A stretch of 64,000 nucleotides of DNA from JBAXTE01 sp964653595 (GTDB lineage: Bacteria > Bacteroidota > Bacteroidia > Bacteroidales > WCHB1-69). Location of the stretch: contig CAZZHH010000010.1 in assembly GCA_964653595.1 (NCBI GenBank), positions 1-64,000 on the forward strand, written 5' to 3'. The first letter of the stretch is position 1. Each line of letters opens with the position of its first letter. Shown piece after piece: positions 1 to 7,178 of this stretch. Below the pieces are notes generated by a model. That model saw nothing but the letters and a program-made list of their open reading frames with translations, did not search any database and was not told the DNA's origin. A program made the translations under genes and the position numbers.

Positions 1-26
1 GAAAATGTCTACTTTTGTAGAGAGCT

Positions 27-43
27 ATCCCGCTTAGCGGGAT
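27..43. repeat. short perfect palindrome at window edge
   Basis: Seven-base arms ATCCCGC and GCGGGAT flank the loop TTA. It sits just before an in-frame TAG (45-47), where the upstream part of the M6 peptidase gene should be. It resembles the ATCCCG-containing palindromes near 9.99 and 22.97 kb, so it may be an inserted REP-like hairpin. The sequence to the left is too short to decide. Confidence 0.5.
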
Positions 44-56
44 TTAGTTCAACAAC

Positions 57-488
57 ATGGCATATTATGGTGGCAACGATGGAAGTGGTAATGATCTTAA
101 ACCGAGAGAGTTAGTAGCAGAAGCTGTAACTCTTGCCGATCCTACTGTTAACTATGTAAATTTTGACAACGACTTGGATGGATTTGTAGATGGCGTTTAT
201 GTTATTTATGCTGGATATGGGGAAGAGAGTGGTGCATCCGCAAATTGTATTTGGGCTCATGCATGGAGTCTTGCTACAACTTTAACCAAAGACGGGAAAA
301 AAATATCAAAATACTCTTGCTCATCCGAATTACAGGGAACATCCGGATCAACAATTACGAATATAGGCGTAATTTGCCACGAATTTGGTCACGTGTTAGG
401 TGCTCCTGATTTTTATGATACTAATTATGGTACTGGTGGAGAATATGATGGCACTGGAAATTGGGACTTACAAGCAGGTGGATCGTAG
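57..488 (+). pseudogene. M6 family metallopeptidase, catalytic part, cut by a nonsense codon
   Basis: This is the catalytic part of a secreted M6 (immune inhibitor A-like) zinc peptidase. The zinc site HEFGH is at residues 108-112, followed by G115 and D118 in the family arrangement HExxHxxGxxD. The NWDL..GGS segment near the end is the Met-turn region, where Gln stands in place of the usual Met. The frame ends in TAG at 486-488, at the position where relatives have Trp (GGSW followed by NNNG). The same frame is then open to 4037, so this and the next entry are one gene. ATG 57 is only the first ATG after an in-frame TAG at 45-47. Signal peptide and propeptide are absent, lost or outside the window. 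A sequencing error at 487 is the main alternative to a real lesion. Confidence 0.8.
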
Positions 489-659
489 AACAACAATGGA
501 AAAACTCCTCCTCACCCAAATGCTTATACCAAATGCTACATATATAATTGGGCTGTACCAACTATTTTATCCACTGGCGCTACAGTAACACTTAACAATT
601 CTACTCAAAATTCAGGAAGTTTCTACCGTTTTAATACAGCAACTACTAACGAATACTTT

Positions 660-3600
660 TTGTTGGAAAACAAGCAAAAAATTGGATTTGATGGATATGT
701 TCCTGGGAAAGGATTGTTAATATATCATGTTGACGGACCATACATTACGGCAAATTCTAGCACTGTAAATGCAACATCACATCAAGGGATGTATATAGTG
801 CCAGCTACTTCAACTACGGCAAATGGTATTGATGCAATTGCTACATCGAAAGTAAACACTACTGGATGTCCTTATCCTGGAACGGGAAGTAAAACAACAT
901 TTACCGATGCTACTACTCCAAATTCAAAATCATGGGCTGGTGCTAATACTGCTAAACCAATCACTGCAATTACAGAAAATACAACTAACAAGACCGTTAC
1001 TCTCAACTTTATGGGAGGCTATAGCTGTACTCCTCCTACCACCCAAGCCACTGCTTATTCTGCTTCAGCAATTACAAATAACTCCATGACCGTTAACTGG
1101 TCAAGAGGCAACGGTGCTGCAGTGATCGTAGTAGGCAGAGCAGCTAGCGCAGTTAATAACGACCCAGCTAATGGCGTTGCCTACACAGGTAATGCAGCCT
1201 TTGGAAGCGGAACAGAAATTGGCACCGGAAATTTTGTAGTTTACCAAGGAACCGGAACTTCTGTAAACATCACAAACTTAGTACCTGGAACCACTTACCA
1301 TTTTGCAATTTATGAAGTTGCTACTCCCTCAAACTGTTATAAAACTCCTGCCTTGATAGGTAATGCATTAACTACAGGAACTGCACCTTGCGTTGCCTGC
1401 GTACCCACATCTGCTACCGATGATGCTACAGGTATTACCAATGTAACATTTAACACAATAAATACAACTTCAACAGGAGTGGATGCATATACTAATAATT
1501 CAACTACAATTACTACTGTAAACAAAGGACAAACATATCCACTTTCTGTTAAAGTAAATACCGAGGGCAATTACACAAACCAAACAAAAGTATGGATCGA
1601 TTGGAATCAAGATTGTACTTTTGATGCTGCCACCGAAGAATATAATTTAGGAAATGCAACCAACGTAACAAGTGGGCTAACAGCAAACTCACCTCTATCT
1701 ATTCTAATTCCAGCAACTGCACTAACTGGAAATACCAAAATGAGAGTTAGGTCAACCTATAATATGGCGCCAACAGCATGTGGCGATCAAAGTTATAGTG
1801 AAGTAGAAGATTATACCCTGGATGTAGTTTCTGCCGGATGTACTCCTGTTGCTATTACTACTCAACCTACTGCTACTCAAAACAGCTGTGCTCCTGGAGG
1901 AGCCTCATTCACGGTTGCTGCAACTACAGGCACCGCGCCTATAACTTATCAGTGGCAATATTTCAATGGATCTACATGGAATAGCGTTGTTAATGGCACA
2001 CCTGCTGGAGCAGTCTATACAAACGGAACTGCTGCTACTATGACCGTTACTGGGATTACAGCCGCTGCAACTTACCAATACAGATGTTATCTTACCAATT
2101 GTGGTGGTGCTAACAATGCAACTTCTACCACCGCATCTTTGGCGGTAAATACAAACCCAATTGTTGCAATAACAAACAACACGGGTAGTACCATTGTGAA
2201 CTGTACAAATACTGCTATAAATGTAACTGCTACTCCTGCTGGAGCTACTTCGTATGCTTGGTCGGGTGGAGCAACTACTACCACCGCTGCAAATAGCTTT
2301 ACTAACGCAGGCACTTACACAGTAACAGTTACAGTAACTGGTGGATGTAGTTCAACCTCTAGCATTGCCATTACCAAAAACATTACCCCTCCTACGGTTG
2401 CTATTACCAATAATACTGGTAGCACTATGGTAAATTGTACAAATACTGCCATAAACGTAACTACAACTCCTGCTGGAGCTACTTCGTATGCTTGGTCGGG
2501 TGGAGCAACTACTACCACCGCTGCAAATAGCTTTACTAACGCAGGCACATACACAGTAACCGTAACGAGCTCCAATGGTTGTACTGCAACTTCAAGTATC
2601 GCCATTACCAAAAACATTACTCCTCCTACGGCTGCTATTACAAATAACACAGGTAGCACTATTGTAAATTGTACAAATACTGCCATAAACGCAACTGCAA
2701 CTCCTGCTGGAGCTACTACATACGCCTGGTCGGGTGGAGCAAGTACTACCACCGCTGCAAATAACTTTACCAATGCAGGTACTTACACTGTAACTGTAAC
2801 TGCTTCCAATGGATGTACTGCAACTTCAAGTATTGCTATCACCAAAAACATTGCTCCTCCTACTGCAGGAATAACCAACAATAGCGGTGGTGCAACACAA
2901 TTAACATGTGTTCTATCTTCCATTAACGTAACAGCTACAGGAGGAACTTCCTATGCTTGGTCGGGAGGTTCAACTCCAACAACTGCATCCAATAGCTTTA
3001 CAAGTGCTGGAAACTATGTTGTTACAGTTACGGGCACAAACGGTTGTACGTCTACTTCAAGTATTTCTATCACACAAGATGCTTCAGTGATTACTTCAAG
3101 TATTACCAACAACAGCAGTGGAGTTACTGAGTTAAATTGCAATACAACTTCAATACAAGTTACTGCTCTTCCAAATAATGCCAACACTTACGCTTGGTCT
3201 GGAGGATTAACACCATCTACTAATACCAATAGCTTTGCTACCCCAGGTACATATACAGTTACAGTAACCAATTCAAATGGTTGTAGCTCTTCTTGTAGCA
3301 TTACCATCTCTCAAAACATCACACCTCCTACCGTTAGCGTAATCAACAATGGACCAATTTGTAGTGGATATAGCTTAAACTTAACAGGTAATGGTGGTGT
3401 AGCCTACAGCTGGAGTGGTCCAAACAGCTTTAGTGCAAACATTGCTACCCCAACAATCCCAGGAGTGACATCAGCTGCAACTGGAACGTATACAGCTACT
3501 GTTACAGGAGCTAATGGATGTACCGCCACTGGTCAAACCACTGTTTCTGTAAATCAAACTCCTAATGCAGATTTTTCATATACCGTTTCAGGATTGATTG

Positions 3601-4037
3601 CTTCCTTTACAAACACATCTACTGTAGGATCAACCTTAAACTGGAATATTGATGGAGTAAACTCTACTATTCAAAATCCAACACATACTTTTGCAATGCC
3701 TGGACAATATACTGTTTCTCTAATTGCCTTTAATGGAAGCTGCTCCGATACTACAACACAACTCATTACTGTGAATGGAGTTGGAATAAGTGCAAATGAA
3801 ATGATAGGTATACAAATCTATCCAAATCCAACAACAGGTGTAATAACCTTAAAATTAGATGCTGATGCAAACAATGCAAGGATGACACTTATGGATTTAA
3901 CAGGTAGAATAATTTTCGAAAAAACAATCAATGGCACAGAAGAGACGATGACTCTTCCTTCATTGGCGTCGGGAATTTATGAAGTGAAATTGAATCTCAA
4001 TAATAGAGTTTTAAGACACCGGTTGATGATAAAATAA
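660..4037 (+). CDS. C-terminal part of the broken M6 peptidase: GEVED, Ig-like and PKD repeats, T9SS sorting domain
   Basis: This is the continuation, in the same frame, of the split M6 peptidase. The open frame reaches back to 489 and the only start is a TTG at 660, so independent translation is doubtful. In order: the end of the peptidase fold (about residues 1-110), a fibronectin-like segment (125-235), a GEVED domain with the VWIDWNQD motif (245-390), an Ig-like stretch, five tandem Ig-like repeats of 78 residues (500-890), a PKD-like domain (965-1040) and a T9SS type A sorting domain (last 80 residues, with YPNPTTG and a basic end). If intact, it would be exported by Sec, moved across the outer membrane by T9SS and anchored at the surface. 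The repeats are Thr/Asn/Ala-rich, which explains the long spurious ORFs on the opposite strand. Confidence 0.8.
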   Translation: MLENKQKIGFDGYVPGKGLLIYHVDGPYITANSSTVNATSHQGMYIVPATSTTANGIDAIATSKVNTTGCPYPGTGSKTTFTDATTPNSKSWAGANTAKPITAITENTTNKTVTLNFMGGYSCTPPTTQATAYSASAITNNSMTVNWSRGNGAAVIVVGRAASAVNNDPANGVAYTGNAAFGSGTEIGTGNFVVYQGTGTSVNITNLVPGTTYHFAIYEVATPSNCYKTPALIGNALTTGTAPCVACVPTSATDDATGITNVTFNTINTTSTGVDAYTNNSTTITTVNKGQTYPLSVKVNTEGNYTNQTKVWIDWNQDCTFDAATEEYNLGNATNVTSGLTANSPLSILIPATALTGNTKMRVRSTYNMAPTACGDQSYSEVEDYTLDVVSAGCTPVAITTQPTATQNSCAPGGASFTVAATTGTAPITYQWQYFNGSTWNSVVNGTPAGAVYTNGTAATMTVTGITAAATYQYRCYLTNCGGANNATSTTASLAVNTNPIVAITNNTGSTIVNCTNTAINVTATPAGATSYAWSGGATTTTAANSFTNAGTYTVTVTVTGGCSSTSSIAITKNITPPTVAITNNTGSTMVNCTNTAINVTTTPAGATSYAWSGGATTTTAANSFTNAGTYTVTVTSSNGCTATSSIAITKNITPPTAAITNNTGSTIVNCTNTAINATATPAGATTYAWSGGASTTTAANNFTNAGTYTVTVTASNGCTATSSIAITKNIAPPTAGITNNSGGATQLTCVLSSINVTATGGTSYAWSGGSTPTTASNSFTSAGNYVVTVTGTNGCTSTSSISITQDASVITSSITNNSSGVTELNCNTTSIQVTALPNNANTYAWSGGLTPSTNTNSFATPGTYTVTVTNSNGCSSSCSITISQNITPPTVSVINNGPICSGYSLNLTGNGGVAYSWSGPNSFSANIATPTIPGVTSAATGTYTATVTGANGCTATGQTTVSVNQTPNADFSYTVSGLIASFTNTSTVGSTLNWNIDGVNSTIQNPTHTFAMPGQYTVSLIAFNGSCSDTTTQLITVNGVGISANEMIGIQIYPNPTTGVITLKLDADANNARMTLMDLTGRIIFEKTINGTEETMTLPSLASGIYEVKLNLNNRVLRHRLMIK
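2165..3333 (+). repeat. five tandem 234-bp Ig-like coding repeats
   Basis: Units begin near 2165, 2399, 2633, 2867 and 3098, each about 234 bp (78 codons). Each has a conserved Cys, a YAWSGG core and a TYTVTVT strand. Units 1 and 2 share an 83-bp exact match (2232-2314 and 2466-2548), and the later units diverge more. This indicates recent duplication inside the gene. Confidence 0.85.
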
Positions 4038-4052
4038 TTTTCATCATTTTAG

Positions 4053-4090
4053 AAAAGGGAAATTCCAATGGAGTTTCCCTTTTTTTTTTA
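4053..4090 (+). terminator. intrinsic terminator after the M6 locus
   Basis: The stem AAAGGGAAA (4054-4062) pairs with TTTCCCTTT (4074-4082), extended by TCC/GGA inside the loop and followed by a run of T. It starts 16 bp after the stop codon of the split peptidase gene. Confidence 0.85.
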
Positions 4091-4130
4091 AAAAAAACCC
4101 TTCTCATTCATTTCATTCAGAAATCTATGC

Positions 4131-4138
4131 TATATTTG
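4131..4138 (+). promoter_or_regulatory. -7 box TATATTTG
   Basis: Matches the Bacteroidota TAnnTTTG box and lies 15 bp before the ATG at 4154. No clear TTG -33 element is at the expected spacing. Confidence 0.5.
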
Positions 4139-4153
4139 TAAAAAAACAGGGAT

Positions 4154-4714
4154 ATGAGATATTACAGATTTTTGCTTTTCATGATTACCCTTTTCTTTTA
4201 TTCGTGGGTTTCCGCTCAACAATACGCAGCGGGGGGATCCATTCTGTATAATCTTCAAACAGAAAGCTTTGGATTAGGAGCCCGTGGAATTCTCAATCCC
4301 AACCGAAATTGGAGTTATTCGCTGCAACTCAGCTATAGTCCTTCTTTCAACCCAATACATGAGTATAATCTTGGATTAGGAGCGGAATACAAGTTTATGA
4401 GGCAACGCAAAGTTTTCTTCTACCTTCTTGGGCATGCTGGTTATAATGGTTGGGTTAATTATAAAGAATCGCCGATGAAAGACCCCAAATATAGCAACTG
4501 GAACATAGAAGGTGGCGTGGGTGCTTCGATGTGGACATGTCTGCGCCCATTCTTGGAATGGCGATATAATGCTAATTTCATGGAAGCACATTTTCAATTA
4601 GGACTTATTTATGTGTTTGGATGCAGAAACAACTCCAATCCAGGATCAAATTCAGGTTTTTTTGGACTCGGAGGTCCCAGAAAAAAAGGTTGCTCTGGAT
4701 ACGGAAACTACTAG
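4154..4714 (+). CDS. small barrel-like outer-membrane protein, unknown function
   Basis: An exported protein of 186 aa. Residues 1-21 form a signal peptide ending WVSAQ. The mature part consists of short alternating strands (GGSILYNL, FGLGARGIL, WSYSLQLSYS, YNLGLGAEYKF, FFYLLGHAGYN, HFQLGLIYVFG), as expected for a small outer-membrane beta-barrel. The tail (about 155-186) is Gly/Ser/Asn-rich and contains two Cys. I do not recognise a family and assign no function. It has its own -7 box and follows a terminator, so it is probably monocistronic. Base composition is slightly GC-richer than the following lipoprotein gene. Confidence 0.75.
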   Translation: MRYYRFLLFMITLFFYSWVSAQQYAAGGSILYNLQTESFGLGARGILNPNRNWSYSLQLSYSPSFNPIHEYNLGLGAEYKFMRQRKVFFYLLGHAGYNGWVNYKESPMKDPKYSNWNIEGGVGASMWTCLRPFLEWRYNANFMEAHFQLGLIYVFGCRNNSNPGSNSGFFGLGGPRKKGCSGYGNY

Positions 4715-4787
4715 AAAACATTAAGTGCACTTTATAACACAGCAAAAACAACTCTTTAAATTAAACTTAATACTATTACACAAAAAA

Positions 4788-4932
4788 CACAAAGAAGACA
4801 CTAAAGACACAAAGAAAAATAAAAAAAAATATAATGAATAAATCATAAATACATGCAATTCCTTTGTAAAATTTGTGTCTCCTTTGTGGCACTTTGTTCA
4901 TTTTTGTCTTATAATCAGATGTATTCACGCAC
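4788..4932. repeat. degenerate CACAAAG repeat with inverted arm, plus small hairpin
   Basis: The left arm (about 4788-4816) is built of CACAAAG and GACACTAAAG units. The right arm (about 4873-4900) reads like their reverse complement (TTTGTGTCTCCTTTGTG). Close by, the sequence around 4930-4952 has the form TCACTTCGTTCGGATGTGA. Intergenic elements of this kind are common in Bacteroidota genomes. No coding potential is visible. Confidence 0.55.
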
Positions 4933-4995
4933 TCACTTCGTTCGGATGTGACACAGCATAAAAAAAATAAGCTACAAAAAATAAAACAATTAATT

Positions 4996-5910
4996 ATGAA
5001 CAGATTATCAAAATTATCCCTCCTTATACTATTTGTTTCTGCAATAATATTTTCCTACTCTTGCAAAAAAGACCGAATCGAAAAAACGATGAATCAATAT
5101 GAATCCATCAACAACTATTTGAATTCAAAAAAACAAGCCGAGCAAGTGTTTGTTATCGATTCAAACGGTCAGGGGCCAATCATTGGTAATCAAGGAACCC
5201 GGATTTGGATATCGAAACATTGTCTACAAAAACCCAATGGCGACACCATCACTTGGCCTTACACCGTAAGATTGGTGGAACTTTACACCCCAAAAGATAT
5301 CATTTATTATCAAATGCCAACTGTCTCAACTCAAGGTTTTTTAGAAAATGATGGTGAAATTAGACTTAGGGCATTTAAAGATGAAACCGAATTGATTTTT
5401 AAACCCTATCCATGTGGATGTAATATCGAATTGCCTAACCAAGCACCAAAAAACTATATGCGCGTTTTTTATGGCATAGAAAGCTCCATCATTGACTGGT
5501 CAAGCAACCAAACACAATTCGGGATAAGTAGTTTGGCAAATCCATTTTTCGCACATACAGATAGTAGCTATCAAGGCAACATCCACCGACTTGGATGGAT
5601 TGGATGCGATTCATTAGCGGGAAACAACACTGGCACAAAAATCACCTTTGAATCGAGCACCGATGAATTGCAAAACGTAGGAATTTTCATCTACATTCCT
5701 TCTACGAGAACTGTAATGCAAGTCTATAATTTGATTTCCGGGTATCTTCCAAACAATGAATCAATAAAAATTGTCTGTATCGGGATCAATAGTACTGGCG
5801 AGTTGTACACCTATTACCAAACAATGACCACAGGCGGCAATACAACGATTGATGTTGTTATGAATGCCATTTCAGATGCCGATTTAACAACTTTGCTTAA
5901 CAGTTTATAA
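4996..5910 (+). CDS. putative lipoprotein, unknown function
   Basis: The start at 4996 places the lipoprotein signal peptide at the N terminus: MNRLSKLSLLI, a hydrophobic core, then the lipobox FSYSC followed by KK. The upstream in-frame ATG at 4948 would add 16 polar residues before the signal and is unlikely. The mature protein (about 285 aa) is predicted to be a lipid-anchored envelope protein. It has no transmembrane segment and no motif I recognise. Its stop lies 7 bp before the amidohydrolase ATG, so the two may be co-transcribed, although a lipoprotein and a cytosolic hydrolase have no obvious joint role. Confidence 0.75.
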   Translation: MNRLSKLSLLILFVSAIIFSYSCKKDRIEKTMNQYESINNYLNSKKQAEQVFVIDSNGQGPIIGNQGTRIWISKHCLQKPNGDTITWPYTVRLVELYTPKDIIYYQMPTVSTQGFLENDGEIRLRAFKDETELIFKPYPCGCNIELPNQAPKNYMRVFYGIESSIIDWSSNQTQFGISSLANPFFAHTDSSYQGNIHRLGWIGCDSLAGNNTGTKITFESSTDELQNVGIFIYIPSTRTVMQVYNLISGYLPNNESIKIVCIGINSTGELYTYYQTMTTGGNTTIDVVMNAISDADLTTLLNSL

Positions 5911-5917
5911 GGCTATA

Positions 5918-7087
5918 ATGAAAGCATATAGCGCTAACTACCTTTTCTGCAGCGAAGGTGTTATCATTGAAAATGGCATCATTGTACTGGATAATTATGG
6001 TAAAATTATAGAAATTTTACATCCAGAAGAAAAGAGCAATTTTGTCAAAAAAAGCGAGGTCGTAAATCTGGAGGGAATTCTTACGCCTGGCTTTATAAAC
6101 AACCACTGTCATCTAGAATTATCTTCTTACCATCAAACAATACCCACAGGATGTTCCATAGACGGTTTCATTCGAAAATTAGAAGAGATAAAAAAAACAA
6201 AACATTCAAAAGAAAATGACATCGCTGATGCCGATCATTTAATGTGGCAACAAGGGATTATAGCAGTAGCAGATATTTGCAACACCTCTAGCACTATTCA
6301 AGTAAAGAGACAAAGCAAGATTGTTTACCAAAATTTCGTAGAAGTATTTGGATCGAATGCACAAACTGCAGAAAAAATATTCAATCATGCTCAAAACATT
6401 ACCCATCATTTTTCCGATGCCAATTTAGATTCGTCCGTTACTCCTCACTCATTATATGCTTGTAGTGAAGAGTTAATAGAGTTAATTCAAAAGGATAACA
6501 AACATCCTCTTTCCCTTCATTTCATGGAGTCGAAAGAGGAAAACGATTTTTTTGAAGAACGAAAAGGGAGCATCATCGAACGGGCAAAACTATTCCATGT
6601 GATCCCAAATCAATTCAGTAACCTTCGCAAACGTCCTTCCGAAATAGCCACTTTGGCGCTGATAGGAAACCGGAAATTACTGTTTGTCCACAATACCCTG
6701 GCTGCCAAAGAAGATATCGAGAGGCTAACCCGTACGTTTAACGATGCTTGGTTCTGCCTATGTCCAAACTCTAATCTATACATTGAAAATAGATTGCCTG
6801 ACGTTGAAATGTTATACAAACAAACAAATAAAATTACCCTCGGCACCGACAGTTTAGCATCCAATAAAACACTTTCTATACTCGAAGAGATGAGAACCAT
6901 TGCTAATAGGTTTCCAAAAATACCAACTCAGCACATTTTGAAATGGGCTACTCAAAACGGAGCCGAGTATTTGGGATTAGAAGAAGATTTTGGAACCTTA
7001 AAAATTGGAAAGAGGCCAAGTTTAAATCTCATTTCAACTAAAAAGTTCGATATAAAATCTGCAGAGATGATTACAAAAATTGAATAA
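5918..7087 (+). CDS. amidohydrolase superfamily protein (purine/S-adenosylhomocysteine/aminofutalosine deaminase-like)
   Basis: A metal-dependent amidohydrolase of 389 aa. The metal-binding signature GFINNHCHLE (about residues 58-67) starts strand 1 of the TIM barrel. Further ligands are the His in TPHSLYACS (about 188), the His in SLHFMES (about 209), the His in FVHNTLA (about 261) and the Asp in LGTDSLASN (about 311). The pattern fits the chlorohydrolase/deaminase branch that acts on cyclic amidines such as SAH, 5'-methylthioadenosine or aminofutalosine. The exact substrate cannot be read from the sequence. Menaquinone synthesis through futalosine is one possible context, but no other mqn gene lies nearby. 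The protein is complete. Confidence 0.8.
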   Translation: MKAYSANYLFCSEGVIIENGIIVLDNYGKIIEILHPEEKSNFVKKSEVVNLEGILTPGFINNHCHLELSSYHQTIPTGCSIDGFIRKLEEIKKTKHSKENDIADADHLMWQQGIIAVADICNTSSTIQVKRQSKIVYQNFVEVFGSNAQTAEKIFNHAQNITHHFSDANLDSSVTPHSLYACSEELIELIQKDNKHPLSLHFMESKEENDFFEERKGSIIERAKLFHVIPNQFSNLRKRPSEIATLALIGNRKLLFVHNTLAAKEDIERLTRTFNDAWFCLCPNSNLYIENRLPDVEMLYKQTNKITLGTDSLASNKTLSILEEMRTIANRFPKIPTQHILKWATQNGAEYLGLEEDFGTLKIGKRPSLNLISTKKFDIKSAEMITKIE

Positions 7088-7178
7088 AAGTTTTTAAAAT
7101 CAATCTTTATATTCACACAAAAAATCAAACAAAAATCATTATTTGTGGTTAATTCACAAGATTACCAAATTTAACGAC

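Noticed and set aside
486..488. TAG recoding as an amino acid
   Set aside because: Several genes in the window use TAG as a normal stop and no other gene contains an internal TAG at a conserved position except decayed ones.
2315..2773. 152-aa minus-strand ORF in the Ig-like repeat region, and similar ORFs at 1337-1570 and 2087-2314
   Set aside because: Antisense reading of Thr/Ala-rich tandem repeats gives long open frames and repeated valine-rich peptides; the plus strand has clear domains.
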